A stretch of DNA of 64,000 nucleotides from Prorocentrum cordatum (taxonomy: Eukaryota; Sar; Dinophyceae; Prorocentrales; Prorocentraceae). Below are positions 44,690 through 55,363 of the stretch, piece after piece. How positions within the stretch are numbered: the stretch's first letter is position 1; the number at the start of each line of letters is the position of its first letter. The translations under genes were made by a program, and so were the position numbers. Below the pieces are notes generated by a model. That model ran no database searches, was not told the DNA's origin, and saw only the letters and a program-made list of their open reading frames with translations. The stretch is taken from contig CAUYUJ010014558.1 in assembly GCA_963575745.1 (NCBI GenBank), forward strand, positions 167,731-231,730. Direction: 5' to 3'.

Positions 44690-45480
44690 ACCATATGCAA
44701 GCCTGACTATCGCAAGGTAAACGGGACGAAGGAAGGACAGCCCCCTATGGGGCTACGACATGTGTGAGAGGTGTACCAGAATGGGGCCTTCGGTGGAGCT
44801 CCCCATGGAGCCGCGAAACATGTGAGAGGTCAGCCGAATCGGCCGCGGGTACGCCATGCGGGCACTGCCGCTGGGGCCTTCGGTGTAGCTCCCTATATCG
44901 CCACACAATGTGTAAGAGGTGTGCCGAACCAAGCACGGGTACGCCATGCGGACGCTTCCGCTGAGGCTTTCGGTGGAAATTCCTAGGGGATCTAAAAAAC
45001 GTATGAGGGGTGTGCCGAATATGATGCGGGCACGCCACGCGGACGCTGCCGCTGGGCCTTCGGTGGAGCTGTGGGGCCAGGGAGCGTGTGAGACGGTGTG
45101 CCGAATTGGGTGCGGGTTCGCCATGCGGACTCTGCCGCTGAGGCCTCTGGTGGAGCTCCCTGTGAAGAAACAGCGTGTGCCGTGTGCAGAATCGGGGGCG
45201 GGTACGCCATGCGGAAGCTGCTGTTGGGCCCTCGCTGGAGCTCCCTGTGGGGCCACGAAACGTTTGAGGGGTGTGCCGAGTTGGGAGCGGGTGCGCCAAG
45301 CGGACGCTGCCGCTGGGGCCTTCGGCTGATTTTTTATGGGGCCATGAAACATGTGGGTTTGCTGAACTTGCATGCGGAGGGCAGAGGCAGGTATGGGAGG
45401 AGGGAGGAGAAGAGGAAGGACGCGGGACGATGTCTTTTTCAAAACGAGCACCCAACACCACAGGATGGGACAAGCTGTGA
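44690..45480 (+). mobile_element. Composite element K, locus C
   Basis: A short head (GACCCAACCATATGCAAGCC, TGACTATCGCAAGG) is followed by seven or eight 84-92-bp units (44,758-45,350) with GCTGGGGCCTTCGGTGGAGC and TGTGAGAGGTGTGCCGAA. After a GGA-rich piece comes the tail (GACGCGGGACGATGTC; CCAACACCACAGGATGGG). The most complete short copy, in plus orientation. Confidence 0.72.
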
Positions 45481-45580
45481 CAGTTTCAAGGATGGAGGGC
45501 GTCTATTCAAAATGTGGTTGTTGGCTTAGCGCCGCGCAAACTCGTCTTAAGAATTTGAAGCAATCTAAATATTCGTACGA

Positions 45581-45800
45581 TTGAAGCCCCTGGGATTGCG
45601 TTTTGGCGCAATTGAGGATTGTCTAGAAGCAACCGTCACATGGATTCGAGGCATTGAAATCCCCAGAATAGTGTTCTGGCGCGATTTAGTAATGTCAGGA
45701 CGCACCAGCCACCATGATATGCGATGATTTGAGTTGTTGAAGTCCCAGGTATAATGTTTTGGTACGGTCGAGGACTCTCAGACGGTTGTCCCCTGGGACA
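45581..45800. repeat. Three degenerate 72-85-bp units
   Basis: TTGAAGCCCCTGGGATTGCG / TTTTGGCGCAATTGAGGATT and diverged copies at 45,653 and 45,738. Confidence 0.6.
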
Positions 45801-46088
45801 CTTCCCATACGAATCTGAATTTCTTAATACGGACCTATGAAGTGGAAACTTGGCTGGGGGGTGTATTGCAACATCGCTGATGCGTTTTGTGATTACACAT
45901 GTCCTCCTGTTTTTTACGTTGGGCCGACAACAAGGCCAGGCTTGCTGCGTTCCTTGAAAAAATATGCGCCGACTTTGGAACATGTGACAGATTACGGCTG
46001 CTGCCAGCGCGGACGTCGCAGAAACCGAAAGACATGTTAGAAAATGAAGAGCCCATGTGGGCCCGGAGTAGCTGAGCAGGCAGCCGGT
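45801..46088. other. Unassigned unique sequence
   Basis: Moderate AT content. Short frames only. Confidence 0.4.
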
Positions 46089-46432
<344 letters not shown>

Positions 46433-46712
46433 CAAGCTAGCCAGCTCGAGCGAGTCAAGCATGGCATGCCCAGTCCCACCCGCCCTCCCACAACATAAGA
46501 AGCAAAGCTGGCACAACTGGGGGCCGAAGTCACACCGGCCAGCCGGTTTGGTACAGCTGATGCGGCCGCGATGGCGGTTGCCGACGGGAACTGGCGAGCG
46601 CGTGTTGAATGCCGCGCACGCATTGCCAGACGAGTCGAGAATGGCCCGGTACACCGCAGGAAGCCAGAGGTGGCCGGAGGAAGCCCGACGGTCTGACAGG
46701 ACACCCCAAAGC

Positions 46713-47092
46713 ATTTTTGTGAAAAAGCATTGGGTTTTTGATGTTTTTATGTTGAAATGCTTGCAAACACACGGTGTTCGGTAGGATTCTGACATGAACG
46801 CGCGAGTGTGCTCTTTGTGGTATTTTTTGCACAGGATTCGCGGCCTGGGTGCATGACAGAGCATCGCGAGTGCACCGCGCGATGACGTGAAATCGCTGGA
46901 TTTGACAGAATTCTTAAGATTCCTATGGTTTTCCTATGATTTCAGCAAGAGAGCCCGGGCGGGACATTTGTACAATTTTTGTGAAAAAGCATTGGGTTTT
47001 TGATGTTTGTATGTTGAAATGCTTGCAAACACACGGTGTTCGGTAGGATTCTGACATGAACGCGCGCGTGTGCTCTTTGTGGTATTTTTTGC
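46713..47092. repeat. 118-bp direct repeat pair (46,713-46,830 and 46,975-47,092)
   Basis: The copies differ at two positions only (TTTTTATG/TTTGTATG; GCGAGTG/GCGCGTG). Each carries GTGAAAAAGCATTGGGTTTT, GCTTGCAAACACACGGTGTT and CATGAACGCGCG. The 144 bases between are unique. No further copy was seen. Confidence 0.93.
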
Positions 47093-47261
47093 AATGGATT
47101 ATCGCCGTGGACGACAGGACGTCCATGTCGAGAGGAAAAAATAAGAAAAATGTTGATTTTGTATTGTTTTTTACAGGTTAGGATGGGACCACCCGGATGC
47201 GCCCGCTATCTGCCGGCCTGAGGGGGGAGTAGGAGTATATTCTAATAAGGAATAAGGATAA

Positions 47262-47326
<65 letters not shown>

Positions 47327-47858
47327 TAGAAGTGTAGTAAAGAAGTAGTAGTAGTACGTAGTAGAGTAAGTAGTAGTAGTTAGTAAGAGTAAGTAGTAGT
47401 ATAGTAAAGTAGTAGTATAGTAGTAGTAGTAGTATTAGTAGTAGTAAGTAGTAGTAAGTAGTAGTAAGATCAGTAGTAGTCAGAAGTAGTAGTAAGTAGT
47501 AGTAGTTAGTAGTAGTAGTCGTAGTAGTCGTAGTAGTAGTTAGTAGTAGTATAGTAGTAATAGTAGTATGTATAGAGTAGTAGTAGTAGTAAAAAGTAGT
47601 AGTCGTAGTAATAGTAGTAGTGAGTCGTAGTAGAAGTAGTATGTAGTAGTAGTAGAGTAGTATTAGTAAGAAGTAGTAGTAGTAGTGTAGTATCGTATTA
47701 GTATTAGTAGTAAGAAGTATAGTAGTAGAGTTAGAGTAGGTAGTAGTAGAAAGTAAAAGAAGAAGTGGTAGTAGTAGTAGTAGTAGTAAAGTAGTCGTAG
47801 TAGTAGTAGTAGTAGTAGCTAGTAGTTATAGTAGTATAAGTAGTATAGTCGTAGTCGT

Positions 47859-47929
<71 letters not shown>

Positions 47930-47965
47930 GAGGAGGAGGAGGAGGAGGAGGAGGAGGAGGAGGAG
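47262..47965. repeat. Degenerate (TAG)n ending in (TCG)n, (TAG)n and (AGG)n
   Basis: Pure at 47,262-47,325, then rich in single-base indels (GTAAGTAGTAG), then CGTAGT units at 47,848-47,890, pure TAG, and (AGG)10. The indel-rich part could also reflect assembly or long-read error. Confidence 0.95.
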
Positions 47966-48474
47966 CAGGGCCAAAACAGGCCAAAGATGCACAAACGGTG
48001 CGGTCATGGACCATCCCGTCCAAGGTCCCTCTTGCCCAAACAGAAAGGAGGCCCAGTCTGTGCCGAGGCTTTTTTGGTCGGCGGGGCGAGAGCGAACCTC
48101 TTCCGCTAAAAGCTAGGCGGGCTACGCACAGCTCTAATTAGGGAGACAAGGCACAGGCGGGCGGGGCCTCAGGCGGCCGGAGAGGGCGGGGCCCGCCCAG
48201 GCGGCCTCTGTGCCGAGCCACGTAAGTGAATGAATACGCCCCGCCCAATTCACAAGACCGCCTCATGTCACGAACGCTCACTGAATGCGCTCAATCGAAG
48301 CCCACACGGGTAGTTACCGCGGTGCCTCGCTCCTGGTACAGGAAGCGTCCCCCTGAAAGGCGAACGCCTCCTGGGCCTATAATTCAGGTGAGAGCCCAAT
48401 TTGGAAAAGGATCCGCATCTCATCCTTATGCCTAGAAAGCATGGGGATACGACATGTCCAGTGGGAAACCCGTT
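47966..48474. other. Unassigned unique sequence
   Basis: GC-rich part with GGCGGGGCC words (48,150-48,205). No gene seen. Confidence 0.4.
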
Positions 48475-48900
48475 TGAGGAACCGCCAACCATTCGTGCAG
48501 TTAACAACTATGGGTTTCTGAGATCTGGAACTAACATTTTTGCAACGAACCGCCGTCCATCCGTTTAGTTGTTGCGCAGTTAGATTTTCTGGTCCTAAGA
48601 TTAGGAGGGTCTTAAACAAGAGGCCCATTTTGAAAAGGGACCCCCCCCAGCACAAGTGTTGCAAACTTGGGTAAGACGAATGCGCGCGGGACTGAAACGA
48701 GAACCACACTTCCAAACGTAGAAGACGCATGCGTGCGGTTTGAAAGACACAACAATTATTTGAAACTGAATCGCCATCTATACGTATACAAAGTCCATAA
48801 CTTCCAGACGAACGTGCGCGGCGCTAAAACGATAACCGCGTTTTCGAAGCGATTTGCCCTCTATCCGTGCAACTGCTGGGACCTTCAAGCTCCAACGTAC
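48475..48900. repeat. Degenerate ~80-bp repeat
   Basis: GAACCGCC-xx-CATCCGTxxAGTTGTTG-like words at 48,479, 48,546, 48,767 and 48,849 alternate with ACGxATGCGxGCGGxxTGAAAC-like words at 48,677, 48,727 and 48,810. Diverged beyond simple reading. Confidence 0.5.
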
Positions 48901-49128
48901 TCTACAGGAAAGAAGTCTCGTGCGAAACGCCAAGCCCACCCCACTGACACACATCGTTTCGACACATCTGGTGGTGTCGGGGAGGGGAGAGGAATGGAGG
49001 AACAGGGGGAGGACGACGACGAAGAGCAGGAGGAACCAGTCGGAGGCAGGACGACGACCGACGGTCGGACCGCGACGACGACGACCGACAAGGACACCGC
49101 CAACGACGGTGAACAAAGAGAGCCTTGC

Positions 49129-49281
49129 CGTCACCGGTACGTCGATTCCCCGTGCGTTGTTCGGTTTCGCGAGGTGAGTGCTCTGTCCTCAAGGTGGCCC
49201 AGGGTGATCCGAGATGCTCCAAGATGTTCCAGATTCTCTGGCGCTGGCCTGGCCGAGAAAAACGCACACGTCCGAGCGATG
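49129..49281 (+). mobile_element. Palindromic element S, diverged copy 6
   Basis: The right half ACGCACACGTCCGAGCGATG is intact. The left end is diverged (CGTCACCGGTACGTCGATTC), and the centre is enlarged by about 30 bp of AGATGCTCCAAGATGTTCC-type sequence. 153 bp. Confidence 0.6.
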
Positions 49282-49299
49282 CCAAGGAGAAGGGAGGAG

Positions 49300-49447
49300 G
49301 GAGTGCGACGACGACGGCGGAGACGACGACGACGACGACAACGACAGCGACGGCGACGGCGCCGACGCCGACGCCGACGACGCCGACGCCGACGCCGACG
49401 GCGACGGCGACGCCGACGACGACGACGGAAGATGACGACGACGAAAA

Positions 49448-49500
<53 letters not shown>

Positions 49501-49665
49501 AGCGACGACGACGAGGACGACGACGATGACGGCGGCAGCGACGGCGACGGCGACGGCGACGACGACGGCGACGGCGACGACGACGGCGACGGCGACGGCG
49601 ACGCCCGCGACGACGACGACAAAAGACGACGACGACGACAAAAGTCGACGACGACGAAAGACGAC
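49300..49665. repeat. (ACG)n / (GGCGAC)n array
   Basis: Alternates pure ACG runs with GACGCC, GGCGAC and GATGAC hexamers. It lies exactly between the two element S copies of this region. Confidence 0.95.
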
Positions 49666-49725
49666 GGCGACCCACCGACCGACGACCCACCGACCGAGGA
49701 CCCACCGACAGAAAACGACGCTCGC

Positions 49726-49845
49726 CATCGCGTGGACGTCCATTCCCTGTGTTTTTGTTCGGTTTCGTGCGTGGTTTTCGCCAAATGATAGAGGATGCTC
49801 CTCCATGGTCCTCGCCGAAGGGAAACTGCACACGTCCGAGCGATG
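49726..49845 (+). mobile_element. Palindromic element S, copy 5
   Basis: Left end CATCGCGTGGACGT (two changes), right end intact. 120 bp. Confidence 0.78.
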
Positions 49846-50019
49846 CCAGGCGACGAGGACGGCGACTGGCGACCGGCAACCGACCTACGACCGACGGCCT
49901 GCCAAGCTGGCAGAGCGCGCGCCGAGGGCCTTCGCCCACGTGGCGCAGCGGCCCGCATCCCTGGAGCTGGCTCGGGCGCCGCGGCGGTTGCGGGAGCCGG
50001 CGCCCTGCGGTGGCGGGGG

Positions 50020-50130
50020 GGGGGAGGAGGAGGAGGAGGAGGAAGAAGGAGGAGGAGGAAGAAGGAGGAGGAAGAAGGAGGAGGAGGAGGAGCAGGAGGA
50101 GGAGGAGGAGGAAGAAGAAGAAGAATACTA
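50020..50130. repeat. (GGA)n / (GAA)n tract at the 3' end of the LINE
   Basis: On the LINE's own strand this reads TATTCTTCTTCTTCC and then (TCC)n. It begins about 70 bases after the last stop codon of the element and may be its 3' tail or insertion target. Confidence 0.7.
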
Positions 50131-50202
50131 GGAGGGGGAGGAGGGGGTTTCCCGCGAGCACAGCGTGGGCGAGCACCTCGCGTCCACCTGCGACAGACCT
50201 GG

Positions 50203-50811
50203 TTAGACCTCCGCGCCGCCTGAGGCGGCGGAGGAAGACTGGGCCTCTACGCCGCTTCCAGCGGCGGAGGAAGAAGCTCTGGCAGCAATCCCAATCGACT
50301 CAAGAAACTCAAATTCCTGGGTCCTTGACAGCGCGACCACCTCTCCAGGCAGTCTTTCTTTCTTATAAGGATGCTTACCTGCCAGCAATCGATTACGCCG
50401 AGTCTTGGCGTTGTGATCCCTCGGGTCCTTAGGACATCCTGTAAGTAGACCACAAGCCCTGGCGCTCAAAAAGGCGCCGCACTTACGACAGAAAGTATAG
50501 TGGCCTATCCGAGACAGCTTGTGTCGCCTTGGCCCCTGCAAAGGAGCCCCGTCGACACGTGCTATTTCCTTCCACTTACCGTGGGAGGAGAAACCCTTCC
50601 TACAAAACTTACGAGACAACACCAGCTTGGCCTTATAGCTGTGGGCCCGTCTGGCGCAATTCACACACCTCCAAGACCCCCGATCCCACTCCAGGACGTG
50701 ACGAGACTCAGGAGGAGGCAGCACCGCACGGCGCGGCCGAGGGCCAGGGGGCTGGGAGGCATTCTGAAGGCGGCCAGTAGTGTCATCAAACGTGCCTATC
50801 TTACAAGTCAT
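50203..50811 (-). CDS. LINE ORF2 C-terminal piece: zinc-binding module
   Basis: A 202-codon frame, continuous upstream of its first ATG for at least 12 codons (EVSAVLGLVGD), so it joins the RNase H piece by a single frame change near 50,840. It has WRCVNCARRAH (CxxC) at residues ~45-55, a basic stretch SRKFCRKGFSSHGKWKEI, and HKLSRIGHYTFCRKCGAFLS followed by GLLTGC, giving CxxC-x(n)-C with nearby histidines. An Ala/Ser-rich tail ends GGAEV. In my recollection dinoflagellate RT proteins often end in an H-L-xx-CxxCG-x(n)-C module, perhaps for nucleic-acid binding. The role is inferred and no search was done. Confidence 0.6.
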   Translation of the reverse strand: MTCKIGTFDDTTGRLQNASQPPGPRPRRAVLPPPESRHVLEWDRGSWRCVNCARRAHSYKAKLVLSRKFCRKGFSSHGKWKEIARVDGAPLQGPRRHKLSRIGHYTFCRKCGAFLSARACGLLTGCPKDPRDHNAKTRRNRLLAGKHPYKKERLPGEVVALSRTQEFEFLESIGIAARASSSAAGSGVEAQSSSAASGGAEV

Positions 50812-50837
50812 GTCACCGACAAGCCCAAGAACAGCAC

Positions 50838-51854
50838 TTACTTCTTTGACCTAGACACCCACGTGTCACGGACATGCGGCGGGATGGCGTCAAGCTTGGC
50901 GCCCTCCTTCGCTTGAAGGTCGGCGCATTGATTCCCGAGGTAGTTGCAAAGCTCGAGTCCCTCGAGCTGCTTGGCATAAGCCTTTTTGGAATGCGCTTTG
51001 ACCTTGACGACGACGAGGTCCCCCTCCCCCGAGAACGAGTCTTCAATCGCATTCCAAATCATGTGCCATAAATCGGCATGCGGTCGCCTGGCTTGGCGGC
51101 ACCAGACTGGGCCTCGCCTGAAGCCCCGAACGACTGTGGAATTATCGATCCCTACCTGAAGAGGGGCCGTGCCGTGCCGAAGAACATTCAGAAAACCATA
51201 CAATTCTGCCCTAAACACACTCTGTGCCTGCCTAACACCTGGAACCGTGCCATGCATTGCTTTGCGTACGTTACCCTGCTGATCTACAAAGCAAAAGCCC
51301 CAACCGAACGCTTTCAGCCCAGAGACCCCGACCCCCGACCCATCCGAGTAGGCCAGGCCCGAGAGAAGGGGATCGTCCCCGTACTCGGGGTCCAGGGTCT
51401 CAATGCTGGGCGTGACGTCCTGGAAGGGGTCCCCCAGTGGGTGAGGCGCGAGTGCCCTGGAGAAGAGGCGGGAGGAGGAGCCCGAGGAGGAGGCACGGTG
51501 GATTATATCTGGATAGGATTCACCTGCAGCCTGGTGCTGCTCCTGAAAAGCTGGACACTTACAGAATCTATGGTGCTGGTTACCGATGGCGTGTCCGCAT
51601 TTTTGGCAGCTTCGATCTTCCGAGTGGCCGGCTCTCCAAACCTTATCTTGCGTCCAAAAATCGCCACACAGGAAAGCTAGCATTGCCGACTGCTTCTGGC
51701 CCTTCTTCTTTTTTGTCCTGACTGCCGCACGACAAGGCTCAAGGAAGGGCTTCCGAAACGGCATGCCACGCTGCGTGGCCCAGTCGGTGAGCTCTTGATC
51801 CTCCAAACGAAGATAGATATACTTGCGCAACGTGCTGGGCGCCGATCGGCGCAT
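50838..51854 (-). CDS. LINE ORF2 middle piece: zinc knuckle and RNase H
   Basis: A 338-codon frame starting MRRSAPSTLRKYIYLRLEDQ. The frame is open further upstream (PFAFTGELFD), so it was probably continuous with the RT piece and is separated by one frameshift near 51,880. Residues ~75-95 hold CQKCGHAIGNQHHRFCKCP, a CCHC-type knuckle common after LINE RTs. RNase H motifs follow in order: AYSDGSG (first Asp), FRAELYGFLNVL (Glu), GIDNSTVV (second Asp), VKVKAHSKK (His), and NQCADLQAKEGA (final Asp). All catalytic positions look present. RNase H would remove the RNA strand during reverse transcription. It ends SRSKK at a TAA. Confidence 0.8.
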   Translation of the reverse strand: MRRSAPSTLRKYIYLRLEDQELTDWATQRGMPFRKPFLEPCRAAVRTKKKKGQKQSAMLAFLCGDFWTQDKVWRAGHSEDRSCQKCGHAIGNQHHRFCKCPAFQEQHQAAGESYPDIIHRASSSGSSSRLFSRALAPHPLGDPFQDVTPSIETLDPEYGDDPLLSGLAYSDGSGVGVSGLKAFGWGFCFVDQQGNVRKAMHGTVPGVRQAQSVFRAELYGFLNVLRHGTAPLQVGIDNSTVVRGFRRGPVWCRQARRPHADLWHMIWNAIEDSFSGEGDLVVVKVKAHSKKAYAKQLEGLELCNYLGNQCADLQAKEGAKLDAIPPHVRDTWVSRSKK

Positions 51855-51864
51855 ATCAAACAGT

Positions 51865-54800
51865 TCACCTGTGAATGCGAATGGTATGCCAGCTAGGCCA
51901 GGACCAGCCCAGCCGCTGCAGCGTAAGATTACAGGCAGACGCAGGCCCTCGAACTTGGCTCCAGGGGCGATCTAGCGGTTGACTCCGTCTAGTCGCTTCG
52001 CGAGACATTTCCCTGCGCCAGGCCCTGGCCATATCTACCTGATGCACACCATTCCAGGCCTGCGAGGCCCACATGCAAATCGGCTTCTGCGAACCCTCGA
52101 CCACAGGATCAACTTGATGCGTCCAGAGTCGGAGGACTCTGTCTCGACCAACCGCACTACCGCCAGGGCTGCCCGAGACCATGACCCGCATTCTGTTCAG
52201 GGAAACAGGCGAGACTCCTAAACAGCTAGACCCGTAGGTCACGGACGGGATCACACCTTGGCGGACAACCCTGGCGAGGCGGGCCCCTTGCTTCGAGAGG
52301 GCTTTTAATTTAGACTTGCGCTGGCATGCATATTTAAATCGCTTCTGCATTTTCTTCCTTTTGCGAACCACGGCGCCTCCAGCGCTATCCACTCCCAGCT
52401 GGGAACTGGTGTTGGTGATGGCAAGACCCAAGTCCTTGGCCCAGGCAGCGCAGCGATTCCGAGCCGAGGCCGCGGCGACGAGGATGCACCCTTTACCGCG
52501 GGCACCACGGGAGACAGGGATGCGCCAGGTACCTTCAATCTCACGAATATAGAAGGTGACAGCAGCCTGCAGAACAATGAGACATTGCCAGGCTCCTCGG
52601 ACCTGGATACTAAGATCATCGACAAACAGCTTCATCTGGAGGCGAGCCCCCCAGGCTTGATGTATAGCATCGGTGACCTGCAGCACCACCATCTTGAGCG
52701 CCCTGGCGCCACCGATCGACCCAGCCACGACGGCCGAGAAAGTTTGAAGCGACTTCTTGGCTAGGACCCCTCGAAAAGCAACCAGCCTAGTGGACGTGTA
52801 GATACTGATAAGAAGCTTGGCTAGCTGCTGAGGGAAACCGCAAAGAGGGGCAACCACCCACAGAGCATTCATGGTAACATGTTCAAACGCACGCGACAGA
52901 TCCAGCACTCCCGTCACCGACACCTCCCCCTCACGCGTCCCCTCATCGTGCACCATCTGGTGCCACGCGGCCTCTTCGGAGCCCCCCCCAGGGCCCCCGA
53001 AGTCACATTTGCGCTTGGCAGAGCGCTCCCAGTCGTAAAAGAGGCCAGAGTGAGCTCGTTCTACCACACGCATGAGAGAGGGGAGGAGCCCAATCGGCCG
53101 AGTGCCTCCCGACTCCTTGGAAAGTAGGAAGTATATAATGTACCTTACCTGCGAAGGGAACTGTGCCGTGCGAGAGATAAACATCACCAGCTGAATGAGG
53201 CAGTCTTTGCCTTCGTCCGAAAGCCAGGCCCACCAGCGTGGGTGCCAGTGGTCGGAGCCTATTCCCGTCCTGGCAGGAAAACTCAAACATATTTTGGTAA
53301 ACTGCTGGCGGTCCAGGTGAACCAACGGATGGGCGAAAAAAGCGGCCTCCCAGGGTCGGTCCGAGGGACCCGTGCTTTCCTGTCCATGGGAGCCCCAAAC
53401 GTCGAACCATTCTTGCGCGGCCCTGTCGGCCGCTTCCTGAGGATCAGCAAGCTCGAGGTTGGAGACGGAGTAACCCGTGACGGGAGGAGGAGGGGTACGC
53501 CACTTGCTGATCCTATGAATGAAAGAAGAGCCTGCTGCCGACTCTTTCTTCAAACGTTCACGCCATTCTTTCGATCGTGCGGCTGCCTGCTGCCGTTCGA
53601 TGGTCTGAGCGTTGCCAACTGCGCGACGCTGGAGACCCATGATCTCAGGGGCCTGCTCCATGAGCGCTGGGCCCTCGAGACAAAAGGCGCGATATCGTTC
53701 AAACTGGGCGATTACGTGCTCAGCCTCCTCCCCCAAGTCGTGAACCAGGCGAACCCTTCCCTCTTCGATGCGACGCTCGAGCTTCGCTCGTCGCGCGCGT
53801 GCATGCAGCCAGGTGCCATCCTGCTGGGCAGCCTGCGCAAGAAAAATAAAATCACTGGCTCGAGCGGCGACCCACCGCCAAGCTCGGGAGCTAGGTGTTC
53901 CCCTGGGGCGTGCGTGCGACTGAGGACCAGCGAGGGGGGCCCAGGTCCACCGAGGAGGATCACCCCGACCGAGGTAGGATTGAGGTTCTTCCACGCCCAG
54001 GAGATTCACCAGCTCTGTTTCAGCACTGTATGAAATCTGCGTCCAAAGCTGATCGAGTTGGGCGCAATTTAAATCGTCCTGATGATCGAAAGCTGGCCAC
54101 TGTGCAGGTTGCGGAACTGGTCCGAACGGCCTCTCCATTGGGAAAGGCCTGGGCTTGGCAAGCCCCCATCCGCTTTTTGCTCGCATCCTGGGCTGCATGA
54201 CTAAGCGAACAGGCGAGTGCGGTGAGGCGGCGGTGTCTAGCACTTCTACAGTGTCTCCGAAGGCATGCTGGATGCGGGCGTCGAGCACAAAGAAATCGAT
54301 GATACTGCCACCGCCGACTCCTGAACATGTGGCGGTAGAAGGGAGACGCACAACTCCACCCACATCTTGGCACCAGCCCGTCTTGAGCAAGGACTCCCCC
54401 GTCTCGTTGAAGTCTGCTTGGAATACCCAAGGTATGTAATACTGCTGGATGACCGTTGCAATGGCCTCCAAAATCGACAAATCACGAATCGTCCAACCTT
54501 CCCGTGTCCAAAAGTATGCCGTGATAATCATGAGGCCACCCTTCTGGCCTGCATAGCACCAGCCCACAGCCATGCGGCCAGACGACCCAGGCGGTGAGAT
54601 ATCAAACGCATTCATGCCTTCAAGATGCGCGAGGCCAACATTTCTTGGAACAAGGAAGCCAACTTCACTAGACGGACGTCCGCCTGGGCCGCTGACGGCT
54701 GGGACCAATGCTGCCGTGTAATGCCTGTTGAAGCTGGCCGCCTCGATGTCCTTGGCAATGGGCGCACTCAGCTTATGCTCTTGAAGGAAAGTGATGTGCA

Positions 54801-54909
54801 TGGGGCCAACGATCTTCCTTGTGGCGGCCTCGTCCAAAACATCGATGGCCTGCGCCCAAGAAGAACAATTGAAGCCTATGAACTCGAGCCCCACATTGCG
54901 CGCGCCGCC
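51865..54909 (-). CDS. LINE ORF2: AP-type endonuclease and reverse transcriptase
   Basis: The recognisable protein begins GGARNVGLEFIGFNCSSWAQ at about 54,909. The frame itself is open back to 57,039 but there overlaps ORF1 out of phase. Endonuclease motifs: FLQEHKL (catalytic Glu, ~54,780), FQADFNETG (~54,412), IIDFFVLDAR (~54,290) and SPHSPVRL (His, ~54,220). A long linker with a helical, charged segment follows. RT motifs: TRPIGLLPSLMRVVERAHSG (~53,080), GVLDLSRAFEHVTM (first Asp, ~52,895), GSIGGARALKMVVLQV (~52,700) and the FVDD box LFVDDLSIQ (~52,620). These show a target-primed reverse transcriptase. No start codon is obvious near 54,909, so translation may depend on ORF1 reinitiation, frameshifting or trans-splicing. 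Ends TIRIHR and TGA at 51,865, probably a frameshift product. Confidence 0.88.
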   Translation of the reverse strand, partial: GGARNVGLEFIGFNCSSWAQAIDVLDEAATRKIVGPMHITFLQEHKLSAPIAKDIEAASFNRHYTAALVPAVSGPGGRPSSEVGFLVPRNVGLAHLEGMNAFDISPPGSSGRMAVGWCYAGQKGGLMIITAYFWTREGWTIRDLSILEAIATVIQQYYIPWVFQADFNETGESLLKTGWCQDVGGVVRLPSTATCSGVGGGSIIDFFVLDARIQHAFGDTVEVLDTAASPHSPVRLVMQPRMRAKSGWGLAKPRPFPMERPFGPVPQPAQWPAFDHQDDLNCAQLDQLWTQISYSAETELVNLLGVEEPQSYLGRGDPPRWTWAPLAGPQSHARPRGTPSSRAWRWVAARASDFIFLAQAAQQDGTWLHARARRAKLERRIEEGRVRLVHDLGEEAEHVIAQFERYRAFCLEGPALMEQAPEIMGLQRRAVGNAQTIERQQAAARSKEWRERLKKESAAGSSFIHRISKWRTPPPPVTGYSVSNLELADPQEAADRAAQEWFDVWGSHGQESTGPSDRPWEAAFFAHPLVHLDRQQFTKICLSFPARTGIGSDHWHPRWWAWLSDEGKDCLIQLVMFISRTAQFPSQVRYIIYFLLSKESGGTRPIGLLPSLMRVVERAHSGLFYDWERSAKRKCDFGGPGGGSEEAAWHQMVHDEGTREGEVSVTGVLDLSRAFEHVTMNALWVVAPLCGFPQQLAKLLISIYTSTRLVAFRGVLAKKSLQTFSAVVAGSIGGARALKMVVLQVTDAIHQAWGARLQMKLFVDDLSIQVRGAWQCLIVLQAAVTFYIREIEGTWRIPVSRGARGKGCILVAAASARNRCAAWAKDLGLAITNTSSQLGVDSAGGAVVRKRKKMQKRFKYACQRKSKLKALSKQGARLARVVRQGVIPSVTYGSSCLGVSPVSLNRMRVMVSGSPGGSAVGRDRVLRLWTHQVDPVVEGSQKPICMWASQAWNGVHQVDMARAWRREMSREATRRSQPLDRPWSQVRGPASACNLTLQRLGWSWPSWHTIRIHR

Positions 54910-55006
54910 CTTGCCGCGGCGACGTGGGGGGCCAGTCTTCGGTGAACTTGACCATCGCGAGCAGAAGTGTGGCTCCTGCCCCGCCTGTGGCTCCTGCTGA
55001 GAGCCT

Positions 55007-55282
55007 GACCATGTAGAGAAAGATGTACTGGGTACTGCGGCAGGAGGAGACCCGCTGTAGAGCTCTGGCTCCTGCCACGTGCTGGACTCGTGCCATGAAA
55101 AAAAAGAGAAAAAAAAAAATAAAAAAAAAAAAAAATAAAAAAAAAAAAAAAAGTAAAAAAATAAAGAAAAAAAAAAAAAAAAAAACAAAGATAAAGAAAG
55201 AAAAAGAAAAAAAAAAAAAAAAAAAGAATGTAAAAAAAAAAGCAAGAAAAGAAAACAAAAATGAAAATGAACTAAAAAAAAA

Positions 55283-55314
<32 letters not shown>

Positions 55315-55332
55315 AGGAAAAAGCAAAAAAAA

Positions 55333-55363
<31 letters not shown>

